Shown: positions 25,457 through 33,455 of the stretch, in pieces
How positions within the stretch are numbered: position 1 is the first letter of the stretch
How the letters are laid out: every line of letters starts with the position of its first letter
Assembly (NCBI GenBank): GCA_017960525.1
Contig: JAGCZA010000140.1
Coordinates: forward strand, 1 to 64,000
Direction of reading: 5' to 3'
Length of the DNA: 64,000 nt
Source of the DNA: Prevotella sp.
Lineage (GTDB): Bacteria > Bacteroidota > Bacteroidia > Bacteroidales > Bacteroidaceae
Program-made: the position numbers and the translations under genes
Notes under the pieces: generated by a model
The model's input: the letters and a program-made list of their open reading frames with translations, nothing else
Databases searched by the model: none
What the model was told of the DNA's origin: nothing

Positions 25457-27616
25457 ATGGCAGCAATTGGAAAAATTAGGAGTTGGGGAACTTTCCTCGT
25501 GATTATCCTAGGCGTGGTTCTGTTCTTCTTCATTGCAGAACCCTTTGGTGATTTTATCAGGTCGCGCTCGGCAGCCAGCGGACAAGTGGCCGGCAAAGTG
25601 CTTGGCGAGAAGCTTAACATTCAGGAGTACCAGACGCTTGTCGACGAGTATCAGGAACTGCTGAAGATGCAGGGCCGCGATAATTTGGGCGAAGACGAGA
25701 TGAACAGTCTGCGTGACTACATCTGGCAGAACTACGTCCAGAATCAGATTGTGGCAGCCGAGGCTGAGAAGCTGGGCATCACCGTCACCAACGACGAGCT
25801 GGCAGCCATCCTGCAGGACGGCTCAAGTTCCATACTTTCACAGATTCCCCTCATTTCGGAATTTGTCAACAAGCAGACCCGCAAGTTCGACCTCAACCAG
25901 GTTTCATCATATCGTGAGGCTCTGCGCCAGAACGCATCCGTCGACCCACGCTATGGCGAGCAGGCTGCCCTCTTCGAGCGCTGCTGGCAGGTGGCAGAGC
26001 GTATGCTTCGCCAGAACCTGTTGATGAACAAGTACCAAACGCTGCTGGCCGGTTGTGTGTCAACCAACGGCGTTTCGGCAAAGGCCGCTTTCGAGGCACA
26101 GAACACCGAGTCGCAGATTTTGCTCGCTGCCCTGCCCTACTCGCAGGTCAATGACAACGACGTGGAGGTTTCCGATGCTGACTTGAAAGCCAAGTACAAC
26201 GAGAAGAAAAACGGCTTCAAGACCTACCAGGAGACCCGCGACATCAAGTACGTGGCCTATCAGGTGGTGGCTTCGCAGGCCGACCGCGACGAGCTTATGA
26301 AGCAGATGGTGGCTGCCGAGAACGACTTCCGCGCCGACAGCATCAGCGTGACTGACATCATCAGAGCAGCCCAGTCAGAGAGCGCATACATTGGACTTCC
26401 TGTCACTCGTGCCGCCCTGCCCCGCGACATTGCCGCTGCTGTTGATTCTATGCAGGTCGGACAAGTGTCGAAGCCCTTCGAGACCCGTTCAGACAACACG
26501 TTCAACGTGGTGAAACTCATCAGCAAGGCACAGATGCCCGACAGCATCGAGTTCCGTATGATTACGCTCGTGGGCCGCAGCACTATCGACGCTTCGGCAA
26601 AGTCGGCCGACAGCATCATGACCGCCCTCAAGCAGGGTGTTCCCTTCGACTCCATCGCAAAGAACTACGGCCAGGCCGGCGCCAAGATTTGGCTCACATC
26701 GGCACAGTATCAGGCTATGCAGAATATCGATGCCGACAACAAGCTCTACTTCCAGACGCTGCTCACTCTGCCCACCAACGAGTTGAAGAACCTGAAACTC
26801 TCGCAGGGCAACGTGGTGCTGCAGGTGACCGACCGCCGTCACAACGTCGACAAGTATGATGTGGCCATCGTGAAGCGCACCATCAACTTCTCCAACGAGA
26901 CCTACAGCGACGCCTTCAACAAGTTCAGCCAGTATGTCAGCGAGAACCAGACCATCGAGGGCCTGCAGGAGCATGCCGCCGAGTATGGCTTCAACATCGT
27001 TGACCGCACTATCGCCAACAACGTGCACAATATCGCCAACATCCACGGCACACACGACGCCGTGAAGTGGCTCTTCAACGACGCCAAGAAGGGCAACGTG
27101 TCACAGGTCTACGACCGTTGCGGCAACAACGACTATCTCGTGGTGGTTGCTCTCGACAAGGTTAATCCCGAAGGATTCCTCGCACAGGATGCCGTGGCCG
27201 ACGAGTTGCGCCAGGAGGTCATCCGCGACAAGAAGTTCGCCAAGCTGAGCGAGAAACTGGCCGCCGTCAAGAGCATCGACGATGCCCAGAAGGCTGGTGC
27301 CAAGGTCGATACCGTGTCGTTCATCACCTTCCGTGCCCCCGTCTATGTGCAGGCCGTGGGTATGCCTGAGCCCGCTCTTAGCGGTGCCGTGGCCGGAACC
27401 GAGAAGGGTGCCTTCAGCAAGTCAGTGGTGAAGGGCCAGGGCGGTGCCTACGTCTTCCAGGTGCTTGACCGCAAGCAGCGCGAGGGCGCACAGTACGACG
27501 AGAAGAAGGAAGCATCGCAGTTGCGCCAGCAGACTGTTCAGCAGGCGCTCGGACTGGCTTTCCAGGAACTGCAGAACCGCGCTAATGTGCAGGATAACCG
27601 CTACCTCTTCTTCTAA
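25457..27616 (+). CDS. PpiD/SurA-like membrane-anchored peptidyl-prolyl isomerase
   Basis: A 719-residue periplasmic folding factor with one N-terminal membrane anchor (residues about 12-30, GTFLVIILGVVLFFFIAEPF). A SurA_N-type chaperone helix bundle follows (KVLGEKLNIQEYQTLVDEYQ, MNSLRDYIWQNYVQNQIVAAEAEKLGITVTNDEL), then parvulin-like segments around residues 220-420 (PVTRAALPRDIAAAVDSMQVGQVSKPFETR) and 560-680 (GNVSQVYDRCGNNDYLVVVALDKV). This is the standard SurA N-terminal domain protein of Bacteroidales. It probably helps fold outer-membrane proteins such as the barrel and repeat proteins in this window. It has its own promoter and is followed by an imperfect hairpin. Confidence 0.9.
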   Translation: MAAIGKIRSWGTFLVIILGVVLFFFIAEPFGDFIRSRSAASGQVAGKVLGEKLNIQEYQTLVDEYQELLKMQGRDNLGEDEMNSLRDYIWQNYVQNQIVAAEAEKLGITVTNDELAAILQDGSSSILSQIPLISEFVNKQTRKFDLNQVSSYREALRQNASVDPRYGEQAALFERCWQVAERMLRQNLLMNKYQTLLAGCVSTNGVSAKAAFEAQNTESQILLAALPYSQVNDNDVEVSDADLKAKYNEKKNGFKTYQETRDIKYVAYQVVASQADRDELMKQMVAAENDFRADSISVTDIIRAAQSESAYIGLPVTRAALPRDIAAAVDSMQVGQVSKPFETRSDNTFNVVKLISKAQMPDSIEFRMITLVGRSTIDASAKSADSIMTALKQGVPFDSIAKNYGQAGAKIWLTSAQYQAMQNIDADNKLYFQTLLTLPTNELKNLKLSQGNVVLQVTDRRHNVDKYDVAIVKRTINFSNETYSDAFNKFSQYVSENQTIEGLQEHAAEYGFNIVDRTIANNVHNIANIHGTHDAVKWLFNDAKKGNVSQVYDRCGNNDYLVVVALDKVNPEGFLAQDAVADELRQEVIRDKKFAKLSEKLAAVKSIDDAQKAGAKVDTVSFITFRAPVYVQAVGMPEPALSGAVAGTEKGAFSKSVVKGQGGAYVFQVLDRKQREGAQYDEKKEASQLRQQTVQQALGLAFQELQNRANVQDNRYLFF

Positions 27617-27645
27617 ATCAGAATTCAGTCTTTATACAACTATCG

Positions 27646-27681
27646 CAGCCGGCTACCGCTCACAGGAGCAGTGGTCGGCTG
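27646..27681 (+). terminator. Imperfect hairpin between ppiD-like gene and tatD
   Basis: Two 16-base arms (27646-27661 and 27666-27681) pair with two G-U pairs and one mismatch around an ACAG tetraloop. The run after it (TTAATTC) is only weakly T-rich. It may be a terminator, attenuator or RNA-stabilising stem in the 80-bp gap. Confidence 0.45.
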
Positions 27682-27696
27682 TTAATTCAAACAGCA

Positions 27697-28509
27697 ATGG
27701 CCGAATACCAATTCATTGACACGCACACCCATCTGGACGGCGACGAATATGCTGCCGACTGCGACGAGGTGATTGCCCGCGCACAGGCCGCTGGGGTGGG
27801 AACAATGCTCGTACCCGCCATCGACGTGGCATCGTCGGAGCGCATCCTGCAACTCTGCCAGCAGCATCCGGGCGTGCTCTTCCCTATGGTGGGACTGCAT
27901 CCCGAAGAGGTGCGGGCCGACTGGCGCGAACAGTTGCAGACCCTGCGCCCATTGCTCAACGCCCACCGCTCACGGCTGTGTGCTATTGGCGAGGTGGGCC
28001 TCGACTTCTACTGGAGCCGCGAGTTCGAACAGGAGCAGTTGCTGGCCTTCGAGGAACAGGTGCGGTGGTCGGTCGAGACAGGCCTGCCGCTGATGATTCA
28101 CTGCCGCAAGGCACAAAACGAACTGGTGGCCATCATCAAGAAATATGCCGACCGACTGCCTGGCGGCGTGTTCCATTGTTTTACTGGAAACGCGCTGGAA
28201 GCCAAGCAGTTGCTCCAGTTCCCCCGCTTCGTGCTGGGCATTGGCGGTGTGCTCACGTTCAAGAAGTCGAACCTGCCCGAAACCCTCGTGGGCGGCGACC
28301 CGCAGCACCCTACGGTTCCGCTCGACCGCATCGTTTTAGAGACCGACTCGCCCTATATGGCCCCCGTGCCCTTGCGCGGCCAGCGCAACGAGCCTGCCTT
28401 CGTGGCCCACGTGCTACGCCGGCTGGCCGAATGTTACGGCGTGGACGAGGCGGAAATTGCCCGACAGACCAACGAAAATGTAAACCGTGTGTTCAATCTG
28501 AAAACATAA
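27697..28509 (+). CDS. TatD-family metal-dependent hydrolase
   Basis: A 270-residue cytoplasmic amidohydrolase-fold nuclease. Metal ligands are visible: DTHTHLD near the start, the Glu of IGEVGLDFYW, His in LMIHCRKA and VFHCFTG, and Asp in VLETDSPYMAP. TatD proteins act as 3'-to-5' DNA or RNA exonucleases in repair and quality control. The gene overlaps aroB by one base (stop and start share an A), implying translational coupling between two otherwise unrelated functions. Confidence 0.92.
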   Translation: MAEYQFIDTHTHLDGDEYAADCDEVIARAQAAGVGTMLVPAIDVASSERILQLCQQHPGVLFPMVGLHPEEVRADWREQLQTLRPLLNAHRSRLCAIGEVGLDFYWSREFEQEQLLAFEEQVRWSVETGLPLMIHCRKAQNELVAIIKKYADRLPGGVFHCFTGNALEAKQLLQFPRFVLGIGGVLTFKKSNLPETLVGGDPQHPTVPLDRIVLETDSPYMAPVPLRGQRNEPAFVAHVLRRLAECYGVDEAEIARQTNENVNRVFNLKT

Positions 28510-29561
28510 TGGAACGACAGAAAGTATTCATCGTAGAACGGCTGGAGACGCTGCTTTCCCAGGCCGTCAGCGCCGTCGGTGCCGACCGCACCTTCATCCT
28601 CACCGACGAGACCACCCGCCGCCTGTGCCTGCCCCTGGTGCAGGGGCTGAAGTGCCTGGAGGGGGCCGAGGTCATCAGCATTGCCGCCGGCGACACCAAC
28701 AAGTCGCTCGACAGCGTCAGCCACGTGTGGAGTGAACTGCAGCGCTTGGGGGCCACACGCCACTCGCTGCTGGTCAACCTGGGCGGAGGTATGGTGACCG
28801 ACCTGGGCGGCTTCGCAGCATCGACGTTCAAGCGCGGACTAGCCTACATCAACATCCCCACCACCCTGCTCTCTATGGTCGACGCCTCGGTGGGCGGCAA
28901 AACGGGCATCAACTTCGGCGGACTGAAGAACGAGGTGGGCGTGTTCAGCGAGGCCCGCAGCGTGTTCCTCGACACGACTTTCCTGTCCACCCTCGACGCC
29001 GAGAATATGCTCTCCGGCTATGCCGAAATGCTCAAGCACGGCCTCATTTCGACCAGTGAGCACTGGGCCGAACTGCTCCGCTTCGACCCCGTGGAGGCCG
29101 ACGGCGCACAGTTGCGCATGCTCCTGGCCAAGAGCGTGGCCGTGAAGGAGCGCATCGTCGAGGAAGACCCCACCGAAAAGGGCATACGCAAGGCCCTGAA
29201 CCTGGGGCACACCGTGGGCCACGCCTTCGAGAGCCTCGCTCTGCAGCGCAAGCCCGTACTCCACGGCTATGCTGTGGCCTGGGGGCTGGTGTGCGAACTG
29301 TACTTGAGCGTAGCAAAGACTGGCTTCCCCGTCGACAAAATGCGGCAGACCGTCCGTTTCATCTTCGACAACTACGGCCGTATGCCCATCACCTGCGACG
29401 ACTACCCCGCCCTGCTCGAACTGATGACCCACGACAAGAAAAACACCGCCGGCCGCATCAACTTCACCCTCCTCGGCGACATCGGCGACATCCGCATCGA
29501 CCAGACCGCCACACGCCAGGAAATAGAGGAATCACTCGACTTCTACCGCGAGGGCTGCTGA
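28509..29561 (+). CDS. aroB: 3-dehydroquinate synthase
   Basis: Second step of the shikimate pathway: converts DAHP to 3-dehydroquinate using NAD. The start at ATG 28509 gives 350 residues, the usual length; a longer open frame reaches back into tatD but is not coding there. Family motifs are VNLGGGMVTDLGGFAASTFKRG, NIPTTLLSMVDASVGGKTGIN, YAEMLKHG, EEDPTEKGIRKALNLGHTVGHAFE and HGYAVAWGL, including the metal-binding histidines. It overlaps tatD by one base. A long perfect inverted repeat follows the stop. Confidence 0.94.
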   Translation: MERQKVFIVERLETLLSQAVSAVGADRTFILTDETTRRLCLPLVQGLKCLEGAEVISIAAGDTNKSLDSVSHVWSELQRLGATRHSLLVNLGGGMVTDLGGFAASTFKRGLAYINIPTTLLSMVDASVGGKTGINFGGLKNEVGVFSEARSVFLDTTFLSTLDAENMLSGYAEMLKHGLISTSEHWAELLRFDPVEADGAQLRMLLAKSVAVKERIVEEDPTEKGIRKALNLGHTVGHAFESLALQRKPVLHGYAVAWGLVCELYLSVAKTGFPVDKMRQTVRFIFDNYGRMPITCDDYPALLELMTHDKKNTAGRINFTLLGDIGDIRIDQTATRQEIEESLDFYREGC

Positions 29562-29575
29562 CCGCATCACGCAAA

Positions 29576-29624
29576 GATAGCTCGTCCGAATCGTCGATTT
29601 TTTACACGATTCGGACGAGCTATC
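29576..29624 (+). terminator. 19-bp perfect inverted repeat after aroB
   Basis: Arms 29576-29594 and 29606-29624 with an 11-base loop. The arm contains CTCGTCCGAA, and a further CGTCCGAA-like pair (GTCCGAATC and TTCGGACGA) follows at 29638-29671. It probably terminates aroB, but its sequence resembles the nearby TTTGGACGAA repeats. Confidence 0.65.
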
Positions 29625-29694
29625 GTTTATTCTCTGTCCGAATCTCATTATTTTTTGCACTTTCGGACGAATAATATTTGCACAATCCAAAAAC

Positions 29695-30183
29695 TATTTG
29701 TACGGCGGCAACCTGACCGAAGTGCTGAAAAACCTGTGCAAATGTGACTTCATCCGCGAATATTCGGCTTACGGCAAAAAGGAGAAGTATGCCTTCGAGC
29801 AAGTTTGCCTCCATCATCTCATCCAAATCCGGGGAGCACTGAGCATCAAGGGCGTGCTTACGAATGTTTGCACATGGGCCTCGCCCAAGCAGACGGACAA
29901 GGACGGAACCGAATGGCCCGGCGTGCAGATAGACCTGTTGCTCTGCCGGGGCGACCACATTATTGATGTCTGTGAAATGAAATACTGTCAGGCGGAATTT
30001 GTGGTGACTGGGAAATATGCAGAACAGTTGCGAGAGAGGAACGCCGTTTTCACTCACTTCACAAAGACGAAAGACACCATCCACACGGTGCTGGTAACCA
30101 CTTACGGGCTGAAACAGAACAACTATTCTGACAGCATCTATTCCACAGTGACAATGGACGACCTATTCCAATTCGAGCGTTAG
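29695..30183 (+). pseudogene. Remnant of an AAA ATPase with DUF234-type C-terminal domain
   Basis: The frame encodes the back half of a family of ATPases very common in Bacteroidales. YGGNLTEVLKNLCKCDFIREYSAYGKKEK is a winged-helix segment that in intact members is followed by about 60 residues (typically IYQLTDLYTLFYLRF and on) before the C-terminal nuclease-like domain. Here KKEK is joined directly to YAFEQVCLHH. The ATPase domain is missing and the first codon in frame is a TTG that corresponds to an internal Leu of relatives. The C-terminal domain is intact (QIDLLLCRGDHIIDVCEMKYCQAEF, TVLVTTYGLKQNNY). I read this as a decayed gene with an N-terminal loss and an internal in-frame deletion. 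Confidence 0.8.
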
Positions 30184-30196
30184 GCAGACCTGAAAA

Positions 30197-30255
30197 TCTG
30201 GACGAACCAAACTCCTGGTTTGGACGAACCAAAGTCATAGTTTGGACGAACCAAA
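30197..30255. repeat. Second array of TTTGGACGAACCAAA repeats (three units)
   Basis: Units at 30197 (one base changed), 30219 and 30241, with 7-bp fillers ctcctgg and gtcatag, again an exact 22-bp period. Same orientation and last filler as the array at 10960-11040. It lies 13 bases after the ATPase remnant. Confidence 0.88.
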
Positions 30256-30404
30256 TTTCTAACCACGAATTGCTTCATTAGTGAAATTAGTGGTGAACCA
30301 CGAATTGCACGAATTACACGAATAGCTGCGCAAAAGTATTGGCGGCAAGAGTCAACTGCTGTTGTTTTGAATGCGGTAGCGCCATTAGCGAAATTAGTGG
30401 TTAT
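30256..30404. repeat. Degenerate CACGAATT / AAATTAGTGG repeats between the repeat array and the symporter gene
   Basis: The 149-bp gap holds two ACCACGAATTGC-type units, two related ACGAATTACACGAATA units and two GAAATTAGTGGT blocks. These belong to the same AATTCGT family as the linkers near parE. I see no coding frame and no promoter in it. Confidence 0.6.
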
Positions 30405-31835
30405 TTACTCCCAACATTCGAGCCTGTCTTCCAGTTCCGGCAACTGTCGGCGGTGGAAGACAGGCTCCTTGATGCCTTGGCGCTTCTGGCGGCGATAGTC
30501 GTCGAGCAGACGGAAGGCGTAGCGGCCCAACAGCACGATGGCCACAAGGTTGCAGGCGGTGAGGAATGCCATGAAGAAATCGACAATGCTCCACACCAAC
30601 TCAAAACTGGCCAAGGCACCGAACATCACCATCACGCCTGCCGAACAAATGCGATAGACCGTCATCACCGTGGGGTTGGGCGTGATGAAACGGATGTTGG
30701 CCTCGCCGTAATAATAATTACCGATAATGCTGGAGAAGGCGAAGAGCAGGATGGCAATGGCTACGAACACAGGCCCTGCCGCCCCCACCTCACTCTGCAA
30801 AGCCGACTGCGTGAGGGCAATGCCGTTCAGTTCCGGCACTTGGTAAAGGCCGCTGATAAGAATGATGAATGCCGTGCAAGAGCAGACGAGCAATGTGTCG
30901 GTAAAGACGCCAAGCGCCTGGATGAGACCCTGCTTCACGGGGTGGCTCACGCTTGCCGTGGCCGCCACATTGGGTGCGCTGCCCTCGCCTGCCTCGTTGG
31001 AGAAGAGGCCACGCCTCACACCAATCATAATAGTGGCACCAAGTCCGCCACCAACCACTTGCTCCACACCAAAGGCATCAAGCACAATGACCTTCAGCAC
31101 ATGCGGAATCAGTCCAATGTTCATCACAACGACCACAACGGCCAGCACCATATAGCCCAGAGCCATCACAGGCACCAGCACGGCGCTGACTTGGGCGATG
31201 CGCTGGATGCCACCAAAGACGATGAACAGAGCGACAGCAGCCAGCACAGCCCCCACCCACGCAGGCGACCAGCCGAAAGCCTCCTGCATGGCGCCGCAAA
31301 TGGTGTTGGCCTGGATGGAGTTATTGGAAAGGCCGAACTGACACGTGATGAGCACGGCAAACAGCACCGCCATCCACCGCTGGCGCAAGCCCCGCTGGAT
31401 GTAGTAGGCAGGGCCGCCGATGAAAGAATCCTTGTGCTTCTGCTTAAATAACTGGGCCAGCGTCGACTCCACGAAAGCCGTGGCCGAGCCGACAAGGGCG
31501 ATGACCCACATCCAGAACACAGCACCCGGCCCGCCGATGGCAATGGCCGAGGCCACGCCAGCCAGATTGCCCGTGCCCACACGTGTGGCCACGCTGACGG
31601 CAAAAGCCTGAAACGACGAGATATGCTTTCGCCGGCCTTCACCCTGCTCCCTGACCTGCGACTCCACCGTGTCTACTGCCGAGTCGGCGAGCAGCCGCAG
31701 CATCTCGCCCACCATTCGGAACTGCACAAAGCGTGTGCGCCACGTGAACCACAGCCCGCAACCCACCAATGCGAAGATGAGCACATAGCCCCACACCGCA
31801 TCGTTCACGGCAGTTATCAGCTCGTTCACCTCCAT
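30405..31835 (-). CDS. Sodium:alanine/glycine symporter (AGCS family)
   Basis: A 476-residue inner-membrane transporter importing alanine or glycine with sodium. Family signatures are FAVSVATRVGTGNLAGVASAIAIGGPGAVFWMWV, SFIGGPAYYIQRG, GVRRGLFSNEAGEGSAPNVAATA and ITPNPTVMTVYRI. About ten hydrophobic segments are visible. The start at 31835 places MEVNELITAVNDAVWGYVLIFALVG as a periplasmic re-entrant start, as in family members. It begins 7 bp downstream of the ATPase stop codon at 31843, so it might be read from the long minus-strand transcript. The functional link is doubtful. Confidence 0.93.
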   Translation of the reverse strand: MEVNELITAVNDAVWGYVLIFALVGCGLWFTWRTRFVQFRMVGEMLRLLADSAVDTVESQVREQGEGRRKHISSFQAFAVSVATRVGTGNLAGVASAIAIGGPGAVFWMWVIALVGSATAFVESTLAQLFKQKHKDSFIGGPAYYIQRGLRQRWMAVLFAVLITCQFGLSNNSIQANTICGAMQEAFGWSPAWVGAVLAAVALFIVFGGIQRIAQVSAVLVPVMALGYMVLAVVVVVMNIGLIPHVLKVIVLDAFGVEQVVGGGLGATIMIGVRRGLFSNEAGEGSAPNVAATASVSHPVKQGLIQALGVFTDTLLVCSCTAFIILISGLYQVPELNGIALTQSALQSEVGAAGPVFVAIAILLFAFSSIIGNYYYGEANIRFITPNPTVMTVYRICSAGVMVMFGALASFELVWSIVDFFMAFLTACNLVAIVLLGRYAFRLLDDYRRQKRQGIKEPVFHRRQLPELEDRLECWE

Positions 31836-31842
31836 CGTTCAA

Positions 31843-33450
31843 TCACATACCCCAGACCATAACGGGATGCCCCGCGTAGGACATAGAGCGGTGCCAGATG
31901 CGCTCGTCCCACGACAGCTGCCCGTCGCGGTTAAACACGACAAGGTGGCCTTCGTCCACGCTGCCCACGGTGTCCATATACTCGGAAGTCTGCTCCAGTC
32001 CCTTCTCTACGAGTGTGTCGAGGCCGTCCTTCAGGCGTTTGATTTTAAGCTCCAGAACGATGCGTTGCACAGGGCCACCGGGCTGGTCGGTCAGCGGCTT
32101 GCGGATGAGCAGGTCGGTGCGCTTGCGTCCGAGTCCATACTCACGGTCTATATAACCTCCACCGCTGACGATTCGCTGCAAGAAAGCCTGTAGCAGCAGC
32201 TGCGGTCCGGCCTCAGCATAGTCGAAGCGGCCTATCCAGGCATCGCTGTTCTCGCGGAAGAACTGCTGGAAGGCCTGCAGCAGCTTCTCCATGTCAATGC
32301 CGCCGTCCTCGCGCTGATACCATTGGGGCTGCTGCAACAGTTGCTGCTGTGTGCTGGCCGTAAGCTCACGGGGGATAATCTCGCGGTAGATGGCATTGCT
32401 GATACGCAGGGGTTTGCCCCGCTCCTTGACCACCAGCCCCATGTCCTTTACGTACTGTATGTCTTCATCCGACATCTTTTTCTCATCAGGCTCCTCGCTG
32501 TTGGCCAGTATCGGCTCTATGACGCGCTTCACACGCGGCTCCGAGAGCTTGTCAATAAGGATGTCGATGTGGGTGTCGCGGCGGTATATGATGTTCTCAA
32601 TGGCCCGCTCAATCATCTCTTTCGTAATGAGCACCGACCGATTGCGGTTCTCGCGTATCTCCCAAGTTACTTCATAGCCCACCGCGTTCACTAACCATGG
32701 CTGTCCTTCCGTGGCTTGCCACAGCAGAGGGAAACAATCATCGCGGAACTGCTGGCCAGTCTCTTTGGTGTGCTGCATATACAGCTTATGCACTTCCTCT
32801 GGGGTGAAATTGCCTAAACGCAGTGATTTGCTCTTGATGTTGAACGCCGAGCCGCCGGTGACGATGTCCTTGCCACTGGTCTGGATGCGATAGTCGCGCA
32901 CATCGCGCACACCGCAGAGGATGATGCTGTTGGGGAACGCCTGCGGACGACTCTCATAGCCGGAACGAATCTGCCGCAGCACACTGATGAGCGAGTCGCC
33001 CACCAAGGCATCTATCTCGTCGATGAAGAGCACTATGGGCTTGGGCAGGGCCTGACTGAGACGCTGCAGGAACACAGTGAGCATGGAGTCGCTCTTCAGC
33101 TTGCGGGTAGACTCACGTATCTCCAATGGCAGATCCGACTGCAATAACTGCCGGAAGCGCTCGGCCAGGGTGTCACACGTTGACCCCACCACCTCTTCTA
33201 CTTTGTCCCTCGAAGCCTGGCCAGCCTCCACGTTGACATACACGGCGATGTAGTCACCTCGCTGGTTTAGCAAGTCGCGCAGGGCCAGCATACACGATGT
33301 CTTGCCCGTCTGCCGAGGGGCGTGCAGTACAAAATACTTCTGCTGACGGATGAGCATCAGCACGTCGTCAAGGTCGAACCGGCTCAGCGGGTCGATGGTG
33401 TAGTGGAGGTCGGGCTTCTGCGGTCCGGCGGTGTTGAAGAATCGTTCCAT
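31843..33450 (-). CDS. AAA-like ATPase with winged-helix and PD-(D/E)XK nuclease-like domain, copy 1
   Basis: 535 residues. The N-terminal P-loop ATPase (AAA_35-like) has Walker A APRQTGKT (44-51) and Walker B VLFIDEID (140-147). A winged-helix-like region follows around residues 330-390 (DEDIQYVKDMGLVVKERGKPLRISNAIYREIIPREL). The C-terminal domain has the PD-(D/E)XK-like pattern RTDLLIRKPL and IVLELKIKR. The family is widespread and multi-copy in Bacteroidales; no function is established. It is 5 bp behind the 3552-residue surface protein. Its near-twin is at 45801-47423. The two share most residues but diverge sharply at residues about 82-125 and in the linker near residue 320. Confidence 0.85.
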   Translation of the reverse strand: MERFFNTAGPQKPDLHYTIDPLSRFDLDDVLMLIRQQKYFVLHAPRQTGKTSCMLALRDLLNQRGDYIAVYVNVEAGQASRDKVEEVVGSTCDTLAERFRQLLQSDLPLEIRESTRKLKSDSMLTVFLQRLSQALPKPIVLFIDEIDALVGDSLISVLRQIRSGYESRPQAFPNSIILCGVRDVRDYRIQTSGKDIVTGGSAFNIKSKSLRLGNFTPEEVHKLYMQHTKETGQQFRDDCFPLLWQATEGQPWLVNAVGYEVTWEIRENRNRSVLITKEMIERAIENIIYRRDTHIDILIDKLSEPRVKRVIEPILANSEEPDEKKMSDEDIQYVKDMGLVVKERGKPLRISNAIYREIIPRELTASTQQQLLQQPQWYQREDGGIDMEKLLQAFQQFFRENSDAWIGRFDYAEAGPQLLLQAFLQRIVSGGGYIDREYGLGRKRTDLLIRKPLTDQPGGPVQRIVLELKIKRLKDGLDTLVEKGLEQTSEYMDTVGSVDEGHLVVFNRDGQLSWDERIWHRSMSYAGHPVMVWGM

Positions 33451-33455
33451 ATTCT

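Noticed and set aside
27978-28508. Upstream extension of aroB into tatD
   Set aside because: tatD is a complete protein in its own frame, and the AroB family begins at ATG 28509; the extension has no homology.
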